Below, one piece after another: positions 36,665 to 44,564 of a stretch of DNA of 64,000 nucleotides. Each line of letters opens with the position of its first letter. Position 1 is the first letter of the stretch. This DNA comes from Amycolatopsis arida (GTDB lineage Bacteria; Actinomycetota; Actinomycetes; Mycobacteriales; Pseudonocardiaceae), in contig NZ_FOWW01000002.1 of assembly GCF_900115565.1 (NCBI RefSeq), positions 669,160 through 733,159 on the forward strand, in the 5' to 3' direction. The notes beneath the pieces were generated by a model, which was not told the DNA's origin, did no database searches, and saw nothing but the letters and a program-made list of their open reading frames with translations. The position numbers and the translations under genes are program-made.

Positions 36665-37258
36665 ATGAACCCGTCCGAACCCGACGACGACGCGGCGGTG
36701 ATCGCGCAGTCGCTGCGCGATCCCGACCGTTTCGCCGTCCTCTTCGACCGGCACGGCCCGCACATCCAGCGTTACCTGGTGCGCAGGCTGGGCCGGGACA
36801 CCGCCGACGACCTGCTGGCGGAGACCTTCCTCACGGCGTTCGCCAAGCGGCGGCAGTACGACCCACGCCGACCGCACGCCCGGCCGTGGCTCTACGGCAT
36901 CGCCACCAACCTTGTCAGCCGGCACCGGCGGGCCGAGGCCCGCGAGGGCACGCTGCTCGGCACGCTGACCGCCGTCGGGCACGAGGACGGCCACGCCGAC
37001 CGGGTGGCCGCGCGGGTCACCGCCGAGGCGATGGGCCGGCTGCTCGGCACCGCGCTGGCCGAGCTGGCCGACGGTGACCGCGACGTCCTGCTGCTCATCG
37101 CCTGGGAGGGGCTCGCCTACGACGAGGTCGCCGAGGCGCTGGACATCCCGATCGGCACCGTCCGCTCCCGACTCAACCGCGCCCGCCGCAAGGTCCGGCA
37201 GGCCCTCGACACCCCGCACCCCACCACCCTCCGGGAAGGAGTTCACCACCATGGATGA
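36665..37258 (+). CDS. ECF-type RNA polymerase sigma factor
   Basis: 197 residues. Region 2 is at about residues 15-80 (FAVLFDRHGPHIQRYLVRRLGRDTADDLLAETFLTAFAKRRQYD, then RPWLYGIATNLVSRHRR); region 4 is near 130-180 (LADGDRDVLLLIAWEGLAYDEVAEALDIPIGTVRSRLNRARRKVR). ATG at 36665 after GAAAGGTGG. It overlaps the next gene by 8 bases. The partner is a CU044_5270-type membrane-anchored protein instead of a zinc anti-sigma factor; this pairing is frequent in actinobacteria. Regulon unknown. Confidence 0.93.
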   Translation: MNPSEPDDDAAVIAQSLRDPDRFAVLFDRHGPHIQRYLVRRLGRDTADDLLAETFLTAFAKRRQYDPRRPHARPWLYGIATNLVSRHRRAEAREGTLLGTLTAVGHEDGHADRVAARVTAEAMGRLLGTALAELADGDRDVLLLIAWEGLAYDEVAEALDIPIGTVRSRLNRARRKVRQALDTPHPTTLREGVHHHG

Positions 37259-38108
37259 GCTGCAGCTGGTTCGCGAGCTGACCAAGGACACCCCGCTGCC
37301 CGAGCCCACCGAGATCGCCCCGGCCCGGGAACGGCTGCTCGCCGCGGCCAGCGCCGAGGCCCGCGACGAGCTGGCCCCGCGCCGGCGGTTCACCCGGCTC
37401 GGCCTGGTCGGCGCGGGCGTCGCCGCCGCGGCGGTGGCCGCCGTGGCGATCATCAGCCCGTTCGGCGGGTCGGCACCGAGCGCGCACGCCGAGGCCGTCC
37501 GGGTGCTGCACCAGGCCGCCGACGCCGCCCGCACCCTGCCCGCGGTCGACCCGCGACCCGACCAGTTCCTCTTCATCAAGGAGCGGTACCCGACGACGGT
37601 GTCCGAGGAGTGGCTGTCGGTCGACGGCACCCGGGACGGCCTGATCCGCCGGGACGGCGAGGAGATTCGATGGCCGGGCTGCCGGGACGGGCGGCGGGAG
37701 ATGGTCAAGGGCGACGAGGTGCTCGGCACCGAGGAATGCGAGCCGCAGCCGGCGGTGCGCACCGACCTGCCCACCGACGCCGACGCCATGTACCGCTACC
37801 TCACCGAGGGCCGGGACGACGTCAACGCGATCGCCAAGGAGGCGAACGTCGTCCTCCAGGAGGCGGCGACCAGCCCCGAGGCGCGTGCCGCGGTGTTCGA
37901 GGCACTGGCGAAGGTGGACGGCGTCGAGCTGGTGGACGGCGTCAGGGACGCCGCGGGCCGCACGGGGGTCGGGGTCGCCTGGGCCCACGCCGGTGAGCCG
38001 GCGGCCGTGAAGTTGATCTTCGACCCGGAGACGCACGCCTACCTCGGCTCGCCGGAGACCAGCCTGGTCGAGCTGGCCCTGGTCGACGAGGTCGGCCAGC
38101 GTCCCTGA
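37251..38108 (+). CDS. CU044_5270 family protein (putative sigma partner)
   Basis: 285 residues. Cytoplasmic N-terminus of ~45 residues, one membrane helix (LGLVGAGVAAAAVAAVAIISPF, about 43-65), and an extracytoplasmic domain ending in VAWAHAGEPAAVKLIFDPETHAYLGSPE, typical of this family. ATG at 37251 overlaps the sigma stop. By genetic coupling it probably holds or tunes the sigma factor at the membrane, but no anti-sigma domain is recognisable and no experiment is implied here. Confidence 0.85.
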   Translation: MDELQLVRELTKDTPLPEPTEIAPARERLLAAASAEARDELAPRRRFTRLGLVGAGVAAAAVAAVAIISPFGGSAPSAHAEAVRVLHQAADAARTLPAVDPRPDQFLFIKERYPTTVSEEWLSVDGTRDGLIRRDGEEIRWPGCRDGRREMVKGDEVLGTEECEPQPAVRTDLPTDADAMYRYLTEGRDDVNAIAKEANVVLQEAATSPEARAAVFEALAKVDGVELVDGVRDAAGRTGVGVAWAHAGEPAAVKLIFDPETHAYLGSPETSLVELALVDEVGQRP

Positions 38109-38118
38109 GTGCGGACAG

Positions 38119-38154
38119 GGTGGGGCGGGCGTGCTCGGGGGCGCCCGCCCCACC
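38119..38154. terminator. Bidirectional terminator hairpin
   Basis: Perfect 13-bp stem, GGTGGGGCGGGCG (38119-38131) with 38142-38154, loop of 10. Between the converging CU044_5270 and purine-permease genes. Confidence 0.85.
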
Positions 38155-38160
38155 GACGTG

Positions 38161-39621
38161 TCAGCCGAGCAGTGACTCCAGCGGGCCCACCACGAAGTAC
38201 GCGACGAACGCCACCGCGACCGCCCACATCAGCGGGTGCACCTGCCGGGCCCGCCCGGTCGCCAGCCGAATCAGCACGTAGCTGATGAAGCCGACGCCGA
38301 TGCCGTTGGCGATCGAGAAGGTGAACGGCATGACGATGATGGTCAGGAACGCCGGAAGGGCGATCGAGAAGTCGGCGAAGTCGATCTCGGTGATCTGCCG
38401 GATCATCAGCGCCCCGACCACCACCAGCGCCGGCGCGGCGGCCTCCACCGGCACCACCTCGTACAGCGGGGTGAAGAACATCGCCGCCAGGAACAGCAGG
38501 CCGGTGACCACGTTCGCCAGCCCGGTCCGCGCGCCCTCGGCGATCCCGGCCGCCGACTCGATGTACACCGTGTTGGAGCTGGCCGAGGCCGCCCCACCGG
38601 CGACCGCGCCGACCCCGTCGACGAACAGCGTCCTGCCGACGTTCGGCAGCTGGCCGTCCCTGCCGATCAGCCCGGCCTCCTTGCCCAGTCCGGTCATCGT
38701 GCCGATGGTGTCGAAGAAGTCGGTGAGCACCAGGGTGAACACGAGCAGCGCCGCGGTGATCGCCGGCACCTGCGTCCACGCGTCGAACGACACCTGCCCG
38801 AGCAGCGAGAGGTCGGGCAGGTCGGCCACGTCGTCGGGCAGCGCCGGGTAACCGAGGTTCCAGCCGCGCGGGTTCACCCCCTGCGAGGGGCCGACCCCGA
38901 CGATCGCCTCGACCACGATCGACAGGACCGTGGTGGCCAGCACCCCGATGAGGATCGCGCCCTTGACGTTCCGCGCGACCAGTACGGCCATGATGATCAG
39001 CCCGGCGACGAACACCGCCGTGGGCCACGAGGCGATGGAGCCGTTGATCCCGAGGCTGACCGGCACGGTCGTGTTCGCCGCGTCCGGCACCCGCCGGACG
39101 AACCCGGCGTCGACGAGGCCGATCAGCGCGATGAACAGTCCGATGCCCACCGCGATCGCCGCCTTGAGCTGGGGTGGCACCGCGTTGAACACCATCGTGC
39201 GTACCCCGGTGACCACGAGGATCAGCACCACGATCCCGTTGACCAGCACCAGGCCCATCGCCGCGGGCCAGGTCATCTGCGGGGCGATGGTCACCGCCAC
39301 CAGCGCGTTGATGCCCAGCCCGGCGGCCATCGCGAACGGGTAGTTCGCGACGACTCCCATGAGGATGGTCATCACCCCGGCGACCAGCGCGGTGACCGCG
39401 GCCACCTGGCCGACCGGGAGGATGTCGCCCAGCGCGTCCCGCTTGGCGCCGGTGTCGTCGGCCGAGAAGCTGCCGAGGATCAGCGGGTTGAGCACGACGA
39501 TGTAGGCCATGGTCACGAACGTGACCAGCCCGCCGCGCACCTCCCTGGACACGCTCGACCCGCGCTCGCTGATCCGGAAGTACCGGTCGATCCCGCTCCG
39601 CTCACCGGTCCGCTCCGCCAT
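38161..39621 (-). CDS. NCS2-family purine permease (AzgA-like)
   Basis: 486 residues, about 12-14 helices. Imports guanine, hypoxanthine or adenine with protons. AzgA-type motifs: TMAYIVVLNPLILG near the N-terminus, FAMAAGLGINALVAVTI, DFFDTIGTMTGLGKEAGL, and SASSNTVYIESAAGIAEGARTGLANVVTGLLFL. Start MAERTGERSGIDRYF at 39621 (a GTG two codons upstream is possible). Divergent from the DUF2530 gene. Confidence 0.92.
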   Translation of the reverse strand: MAERTGERSGIDRYFRISERGSSVSREVRGGLVTFVTMAYIVVLNPLILGSFSADDTGAKRDALGDILPVGQVAAVTALVAGVMTILMGVVANYPFAMAAGLGINALVAVTIAPQMTWPAAMGLVLVNGIVVLILVVTGVRTMVFNAVPPQLKAAIAVGIGLFIALIGLVDAGFVRRVPDAANTTVPVSLGINGSIASWPTAVFVAGLIIMAVLVARNVKGAILIGVLATTVLSIVVEAIVGVGPSQGVNPRGWNLGYPALPDDVADLPDLSLLGQVSFDAWTQVPAITAALLVFTLVLTDFFDTIGTMTGLGKEAGLIGRDGQLPNVGRTLFVDGVGAVAGGAASASSNTVYIESAAGIAEGARTGLANVVTGLLFLAAMFFTPLYEVVPVEAAAPALVVVGALMIRQITEIDFADFSIALPAFLTIIVMPFTFSIANGIGVGFISYVLIRLATGRARQVHPLMWAVAVAFVAYFVVGPLESLLG

Positions 39622-39671
39622 CGTCACCCGCCTTCTCGCTCCTCGCTTCGGCCGGGGGTAGCCTCCCTGAC

Positions 39672-39944
39672 GTGGTCGAACCGAGCAACGACGGGTCCGG
39701 ATCGGACGGGCTGCGGCCCCCGCCGCCACTGCCGAGGTCGCTGCTCGACATGTGGCCGGTGGTGGTCGTCGGCACCGCGGTGTGGTTCGCCGCGTTCGTG
39801 GTGCTGCTGCTCGTCGGCGTCGACGGCGTGTGGCGGTGGACCGCACTGGCCGGCGGAGCGCTCGGGGTGATCGGGATGGGCGTCCTGGCCTGGCAGGGCG
39901 CCGCCGCCCGGCGCGGCTCCCGCGGCGCCCAGGACGGCCTGTAG
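39672..39944 (+). CDS. DUF2530 membrane protein (Rv0879c-like)
   Basis: 90 residues, two membrane helices (MWPVVVVGTAVWFAAFVVLLLVG; WTALAGGALGVIGMGVLAWQ) after a proline-rich N-terminus. GTG start. Function unknown; the family is restricted to actinobacteria and holds this position in the M. tuberculosis locus. Confidence 0.85.
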   Translation: MVEPSNDGSGSDGLRPPPPLPRSLLDMWPVVVVGTAVWFAAFVVLLLVGVDGVWRWTALAGGALGVIGMGVLAWQGAAARRGSRGAQDGL

Positions 39945-39956
39945 CCCCACCCCAGG

Positions 39957-40022
39957 GTCCACTGCTTGCCATGAAGGCCACCTTGATTGCGCTCACGCAA
40001 TGAAGGTGGCCTTCATGGCGTG
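39957..40022. repeat. Hairpin repeat, copy 2 (family B); bidirectional terminator
   Basis: A 24-bp stem with one mismatch: 39968-39991 (begins GCCATGAAGGCCACC) pairs with 39996-40019 across a 4-base loop. Lies between converging genes and so should terminate both. Flanking GGTCCACTGC and GGCGTGAACC match the copy at 21.3 kb. Confidence 0.8.
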
Positions 40023-40047
40023 AACCGGGTGGGGTCAGGCGAGGTGG

Positions 40048-42891
40048 TCAGGCGAGGTAGATGGTGGGGTCCGGGTCGTCGAGGAGGGCGGCGATCTCGT
40101 GCCGGCGCGGCCACACGCCGGCGACCCACGCGAACGCCCTCGCCAGGCCCGCCGCGCTGTCCTCGGCGTGCACCCGGTCCGCCGACCACCAGCTCACCCG
40201 GTGGGTCCGCGCGTTCACCCTGACGGTCAGCCGCTCGTGCACCTCCACCCCGCCGGCCGGCAGCGGCACGTCCAGCAACTCGGCCACCAGCCGCACCGCG
40301 CCCAGCTCGGCCCACGGCACGTACTCGCCGGCGCCGGTCACCTCGCCCGCGGTGCGCTCCCCGGCCAGCGGCAGGTCGAGCACCGCGGCCAGCGCGGGTG
40401 CCCTCGCGATGTCGGGCACGGCCACCACCCGGTCGGCCGGCCACACCCCGAGCAGCCACGGCGCGTCCAACACCACGGCGTCCTCGGCGTCGGCCACCCC
40501 GGCGAGGGTGCGCACCCGTGCCGGCGGCTCCGGCTCGGCGCCGGTGCCGGCGAGCGCGGTGTACGCCCGGTTGAGCAGCCCCGGCGGCACGTTCCGCCGG
40601 TCGTCGGCGAGCCGGTCGAGCAGGTCGGCGACGTCCTCGGCATCCAGCACGGCCAGCTCCGCGCGGACACCGGCGGCCCGCAGCACCGGCTCCGGCAGGC
40701 CGCCGAGGAGATGGCCGGGTACCGGATCGTACAGGCCGGCCAGCCCCTCGGCGGCGGGCAGCCGCCATTCCAGCGGCGGCCGGCCGGCGAGCAGCGCGTA
40801 CCGGGCCACCCACCACCCGGTGTGCCCGCCCGGCTCGGTGAGCGCGCGCCAGGTCCGCGGGTCGCCGGCGAGCAGCCGCAGCGCGCCCGGCCACGCGTCG
40901 TCGGCCACCAGGTCGAGGTCGCGCACCGCGTGCACCCGGCGCGGCGGCTCGGGCCCGGCTTCCCACCACTCCGCCTCGTCCGGAAGGTCGTGGTCGGGCT
41001 CGGCAGGGTCGTCGTCGACCACCACGGCGAACCCGGCGAGCACGCCGACCCGCTCCAGCACCGTCGCCGGCCACCGCTCGGCGACGTCCGCGGCGAGCAC
41101 GTCCAGCGGCGCGTCCTCGCCCAGCGCCTCGGGGTCGAGCACGTCGAGCAGCACGGCGCCGGGCAGCACCAGCTCGTCGGCGCGCCGCCAGCCGTGCTCG
41201 CCCGGCAGGGCCAGCGCCCCGAGCCCGGGGTCGGCGCCGACCTCGGGAACCAGCCGCAGCACGACCTCGGCCAGCGGCCGCACGTCCACCCCGGCGTGCG
41301 CGTCGGCGACGCTGCTCCGCACCGCCTCCCGCAGCTCGGGGGCGTCGAGCAGGGCGGTCCCCTCGGCCCGGACGGCGCCCAGCCGCTCCAGCAGCGGGTG
41401 CGCCGCCGCGGGGTGCACCAGCCGCAGGCCGGAGACGTCCAGCTCGGTCAGCCGGTCGGCCAGCTCGGGGTCCAGGTCGGCGAGCAGCAGCGCGCCGCGC
41501 GGCCCGGGCATGGTGCGCCCGTCCAGCAGCGGCACCGGCAGGGCGCCCAGCTCGCCGGCGGCGAACCCGTGCGCCTCGACGACGTCCAGCAGCGCGGTGT
41601 AGAGCCGGTGCCACCACTCCGGCGGGCGGTCCAGCCCGGTCACCGCGTCCACCAGCTCCGCGGCCCCGACGACCCTGGCGCCGAGCGGCGCGAGCGCGCG
41701 GGTCGCCCGCGGACCGCACAGCGGTGCGGCGAGCAGTCCGGGCAGCACGCCGGCGAGTTGCTCGACCAGCTCCGGCGCGTCCACGGCCAGCACACCGGCG
41801 CCGCCGGCGGGCACCTCCCCGCCGTCCGCCGCCGGCAGCCACGCGGCGGTCTCCAGCGCGCGGCGCACCAGCTCGCGCAGCTGCTCGTCCACGTCGGACA
41901 GTGGGAAGTCGGCGGTGGGGACCATGGCCAGCCGGTGCGCCGGGGCGAGCCGGGTGGCCAGCTCGGGGTAGCCGGCGGCGGCGCGCTCGAGCACCCTGGT
42001 CAGCTCCGGCCCCGGCAGCGCCCTGCGGCGGGTCGGCTCGACCGGCACCGCGGCGAGCAGCCGAGCCGGCAACGACAGCCGCTCGTCGGTCGGCGTCGGG
42101 GTGTGCAGCACGTCGGCGGTCCGGGGCCGGGGCTCGCCGCCGTCGTCCACCGGCACGGCCCACACCCCGCCCTCGGGCAGCTCGGCGGTCAGCCACCGCT
42201 GCCGGTCGCCATCGGGGCCGGCGAGCTCCACCACCCCGCCGGCCTCGGTGCGCGTCCACACCGCCCCGGCGACCTCCACGCGGCCCAGCCAGCGCAGCGC
42301 GAGCAGCAGGTCGGGCACCTCGCGGGCGACCTCGGCGAGCAGGTCCGCCGGGTCCACCCCGGCGCCGAGCGGGAGCCGCACCTCGCTGTCGTACCCGTCG
42401 GGCACGGGCGCCTCACCCGGCGGCAGCGGCCAGGGCAACCGCAGCACCGGCACGTTACCGCCACGCCCGACGGCCTCGGCGGTGCGCTCCGCGGAGAACG
42501 CCACGCCGCCGGTGCCGGACACGATCCTCGGCGCGCTGGTCACGGTGAGCACGGCGGCGAAGCCGACCCCGAACCGGCCCACCGTGCCGCCCCGCTTGGC
42601 GGACGCGCGCAGCGAGGCCAGCGAGGCGACCCCCGCGGCGTCGAGCGGCGCGCCGGTGTTGGCCACCCGCAGCTCGCCGTCGACCACCGTCACCCGCAAC
42701 CGGCCGGGCACGCCGGCCAGCGCCGCGGCGTCGGCTGCGTTCTGCGCCAGCTCGACGAAGAGCCGGTCCCGGTAGCCACCGACCCGCAGGTCGCGCTCGG
42801 CGTTGGTGTCCTCGGTGAACCGGGTCGGCGAGTCCCGCCAGGCCCGCAGCGTCGCGGCGCGCAGGGCGTCGGCGCCGAACGGCTCGCTCAC
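40048..42891 (-). CDS. Sacsin N-terminal/GHKL-type ATPase domain protein
   Basis: 947 residues. The N-terminal ~200 residues form a GHKL (Hsp90/sacsin-like) ATP site: Mg-binding helix DRLFVELAQNAADAA near residues 46-60, VANTGAPLDAAGVASLASLRASAK in place of the DxGxG box, and GRFGVGFAAVLTV. The remaining ~700 residues are unassigned, rich in Leu, Ala and Asp with several WW pairs. GTG start at 42891 overlaps the DUF3027 stop (GTGA). The frame stays open to 44772, but that is antisense to other genes. NCBI-style naming would be 'sacsin N-terminal ATP-binding-like domain protein'; role unknown. The pairing suggests a chaperone-like or NTP-switch machine acting with DUF3027. Confidence 0.85.
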   Translation of the reverse strand: MSEPFGADALRAATLRAWRDSPTRFTEDTNAERDLRVGGYRDRLFVELAQNAADAAALAGVPGRLRVTVVDGELRVANTGAPLDAAGVASLASLRASAKRGGTVGRFGVGFAAVLTVTSAPRIVSGTGGVAFSAERTAEAVGRGGNVPVLRLPWPLPPGEAPVPDGYDSEVRLPLGAGVDPADLLAEVAREVPDLLLALRWLGRVEVAGAVWTRTEAGGVVELAGPDGDRQRWLTAELPEGGVWAVPVDDGGEPRPRTADVLHTPTPTDERLSLPARLLAAVPVEPTRRRALPGPELTRVLERAAAGYPELATRLAPAHRLAMVPTADFPLSDVDEQLRELVRRALETAAWLPAADGGEVPAGGAGVLAVDAPELVEQLAGVLPGLLAAPLCGPRATRALAPLGARVVGAAELVDAVTGLDRPPEWWHRLYTALLDVVEAHGFAAGELGALPVPLLDGRTMPGPRGALLLADLDPELADRLTELDVSGLRLVHPAAAHPLLERLGAVRAEGTALLDAPELREAVRSSVADAHAGVDVRPLAEVVLRLVPEVGADPGLGALALPGEHGWRRADELVLPGAVLLDVLDPEALGEDAPLDVLAADVAERWPATVLERVGVLAGFAVVVDDDPAEPDHDLPDEAEWWEAGPEPPRRVHAVRDLDLVADDAWPGALRLLAGDPRTWRALTEPGGHTGWWVARYALLAGRPPLEWRLPAAEGLAGLYDPVPGHLLGGLPEPVLRAAGVRAELAVLDAEDVADLLDRLADDRRNVPPGLLNRAYTALAGTGAEPEPPARVRTLAGVADAEDAVVLDAPWLLGVWPADRVVAVPDIARAPALAAVLDLPLAGERTAGEVTGAGEYVPWAELGAVRLVAELLDVPLPAGGVEVHERLTVRVNARTHRVSWWSADRVHAEDSAAGLARAFAWVAGVWPRRHEIAALLDDPDPTIYLA

Positions 42892-43652
42892 CCTTCGATC
42901 GGGACCATGTCGAGCAGGGAGTCGTCGTAGACCAGCTCGGCCACCGGCACCGAGGACGACACCTCGACCTCGATCTCCGAGTGCGCGCCGCAGCCGTACT
43001 CCACGTGCACGACGTGACCGTCGGCGGGCGCGATCTCGTTGCCGCACACCCCGAACGCCGCGCGCAGCGAGCCGGCGAGCTGCAGGTAGAAGCCGCAGGT
43101 GCCGCAGACGTCCGGTGCGGCGCGGGCCATGTCCGACCGCGGGCCGTACTCGCCCGCCCGCCACCTGGCCGCCGCGTCGAGCCGGCCGTAGCGGGACATG
43201 ACCCGCTGCCGGCCGAGGCCGACCTCGTGCGCGGCCTCCTCCACCTGCGGGTCGTCGGACATCAGGTACGCCGGCGCCAGCCGCAGGTCGTCCTCCTCCG
43301 CCGGGAAGATGTCCCCCACGCCGAGGTCGCCGGCGCGCACCCGACGCTCCCACGGCACCCACCTCGGCGCCACCACGGCGTCCGGGCCGGGCAGCAGCAC
43401 GACCTCGCTGACCGTCACCGGGTGGTCCCGCCCGGCCGTGGCGACCGTGACCGACCAGCACCAGCCGCGGTAGCCGGGAACGCGCGCCTCGAACAGGTGA
43501 CTGACCGTGACGGCGTCCTCGGGCACGACGCCGACGTGGTCGCCGACCTGCCCCGGCTCGGCGTCCTCCATGGCGGCCGCCCGGGCGATCTCGACCGCGC
43601 CGAGCAGCGCCTCCCGGGTGGCGCCGTCGTCGAGGGTAAGCAGCAGGGTCAT
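42888..43652 (-). CDS. DUF3027 protein (Rv0877-like)
   Basis: 254 residues. Family DUF3027 is recognised by HLFEARVPGYRGWCWSVTVA, the central DLRLAPAYLMSDDP, RVMSRYGRLDAAARWRAGEYGP and a cysteine cluster (CGTCGF ... GVCGNE ... YGCGAHSE) that looks like a zinc or iron ribbon. ATG at 43652. Its stop overlaps the start of the GHKL ATPase by 4 bases. Function unknown; the family is widespread in actinobacteria, which argues for a core rather than accessory role. Confidence 0.88.
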   Translation of the reverse strand: MTLLLTLDDGATREALLGAVEIARAAAMEDAEPGQVGDHVGVVPEDAVTVSHLFEARVPGYRGWCWSVTVATAGRDHPVTVSEVVLLPGPDAVVAPRWVPWERRVRAGDLGVGDIFPAEEDDLRLAPAYLMSDDPQVEEAAHEVGLGRQRVMSRYGRLDAAARWRAGEYGPRSDMARAAPDVCGTCGFYLQLAGSLRAAFGVCGNEIAPADGHVVHVEYGCGAHSEIEVEVSSSVPVAELVYDDSLLDMVPIEG

Positions 43653-43713
43653 GACTAGTGATTGTGCCCCACCATGCCGCGCCGCAGCAGGCCGGTCGTG
43701 CCAGGCTGGACGG

Positions 43714-44523
43714 GTGCGCGTGCTCACCGGACTGCTCGCCGTGGCCGCCGTGCTGGCCGGCTGCGGCGCCGTCCCGGGCCAGGACGCCGTGCTCGGCGCG
43801 GAGGCCGGCACGGTCGAGCGGCTCGGGGTGGAGGTGCTCGAGGTGCTGGCGCACGACCCCGCGGCGTTCACCCAGGGCCTCGAGCTGGCCGACGGTGTGC
43901 TGTACGAGGGCACCGGCCTGGTCGGCCGCTCGTCGGTGCGCGCCGGTCCGCCCGGCGGGGAGCCCACGGTCCGGGTGGACCTGCCGCCGCCGCTGTTCGG
44001 CGAGGGCATCACGGTCGTCGGATCGAGCGTGTGGCAGCTCACCTGGAAGGCCGGCATCGCGATCGAGCGCGACCGTGCCACGCTCGCCGAGCGCCGCCGG
44101 GCGACCTACCGGGGCGAGGGCTGGGGGCTGTGCCACCAGCCGCACCGCGACCGCCTGGTGATGAGCGACGGCAGTGCCCGGCTGACCTTCCGCGACCCGC
44201 GGACGTTCGCCGAGGTCGGCGCGGTGACCGTCGCCAGTCCTGACGATGGAGCCGGCAGGGAGCGGCGCGGGCTGAACGAGCTGGAGTGCGTCGGCGACAC
44301 GGTGTACGCCAACGTCTGGCAGAGCGACCGGATCCTGCGGATCGACCCCGACCGCGGCGCGGTGACCGCGGAGATCGACGCGTCCGGTCTGCTCACCCCC
44401 GACGAGCGCGCCGAGGCGGACGTGCTCAACGGGATCGCCGCCGTGCCCGGCACCGACCAGTTCCTGCTCACCGGCAAGCTGTGGCCCTCGATGTTCCGGG
44501 TGAAACTCGTCCCGTCCGGCTGA
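43714..44523 (+). CDS. Glutaminyl-peptide cyclotransferase, lipoprotein
   Basis: 269 residues from GTG 43714. The first 18 residues are a lipoprotein signal (VRVLTGLLAVAAVLAGC, lipobox LAGC). The rest is the beta-propeller glutamine cyclotransferase domain (PF05096): DPAAFTQGLELADGVLYEGTGL, FGEGITVVGSSVWQLTWKAG, YRGEGWGLCHQPHRDRLVMSDGS, LNELECVGDTVYANVWQSDRILRIDP, and LNGIAAVPGTDQFLLTGKLWP. Forms N-terminal pyroglutamate on secreted peptides, outside the membrane. Divergent from DUF3027 with a 61-bp gap. Confidence 0.92.
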   Translation: MRVLTGLLAVAAVLAGCGAVPGQDAVLGAEAGTVERLGVEVLEVLAHDPAAFTQGLELADGVLYEGTGLVGRSSVRAGPPGGEPTVRVDLPPPLFGEGITVVGSSVWQLTWKAGIAIERDRATLAERRRATYRGEGWGLCHQPHRDRLVMSDGSARLTFRDPRTFAEVGAVTVASPDDGAGRERRGLNELECVGDTVYANVWQSDRILRIDPDRGAVTAEIDASGLLTPDERAEADVLNGIAAVPGTDQFLLTGKLWPSMFRVKLVPSG

Positions 44524-44564
44524 GCGGCCAGCGGGAACCAGGTGCGGTACGGCAGGATTGACGC

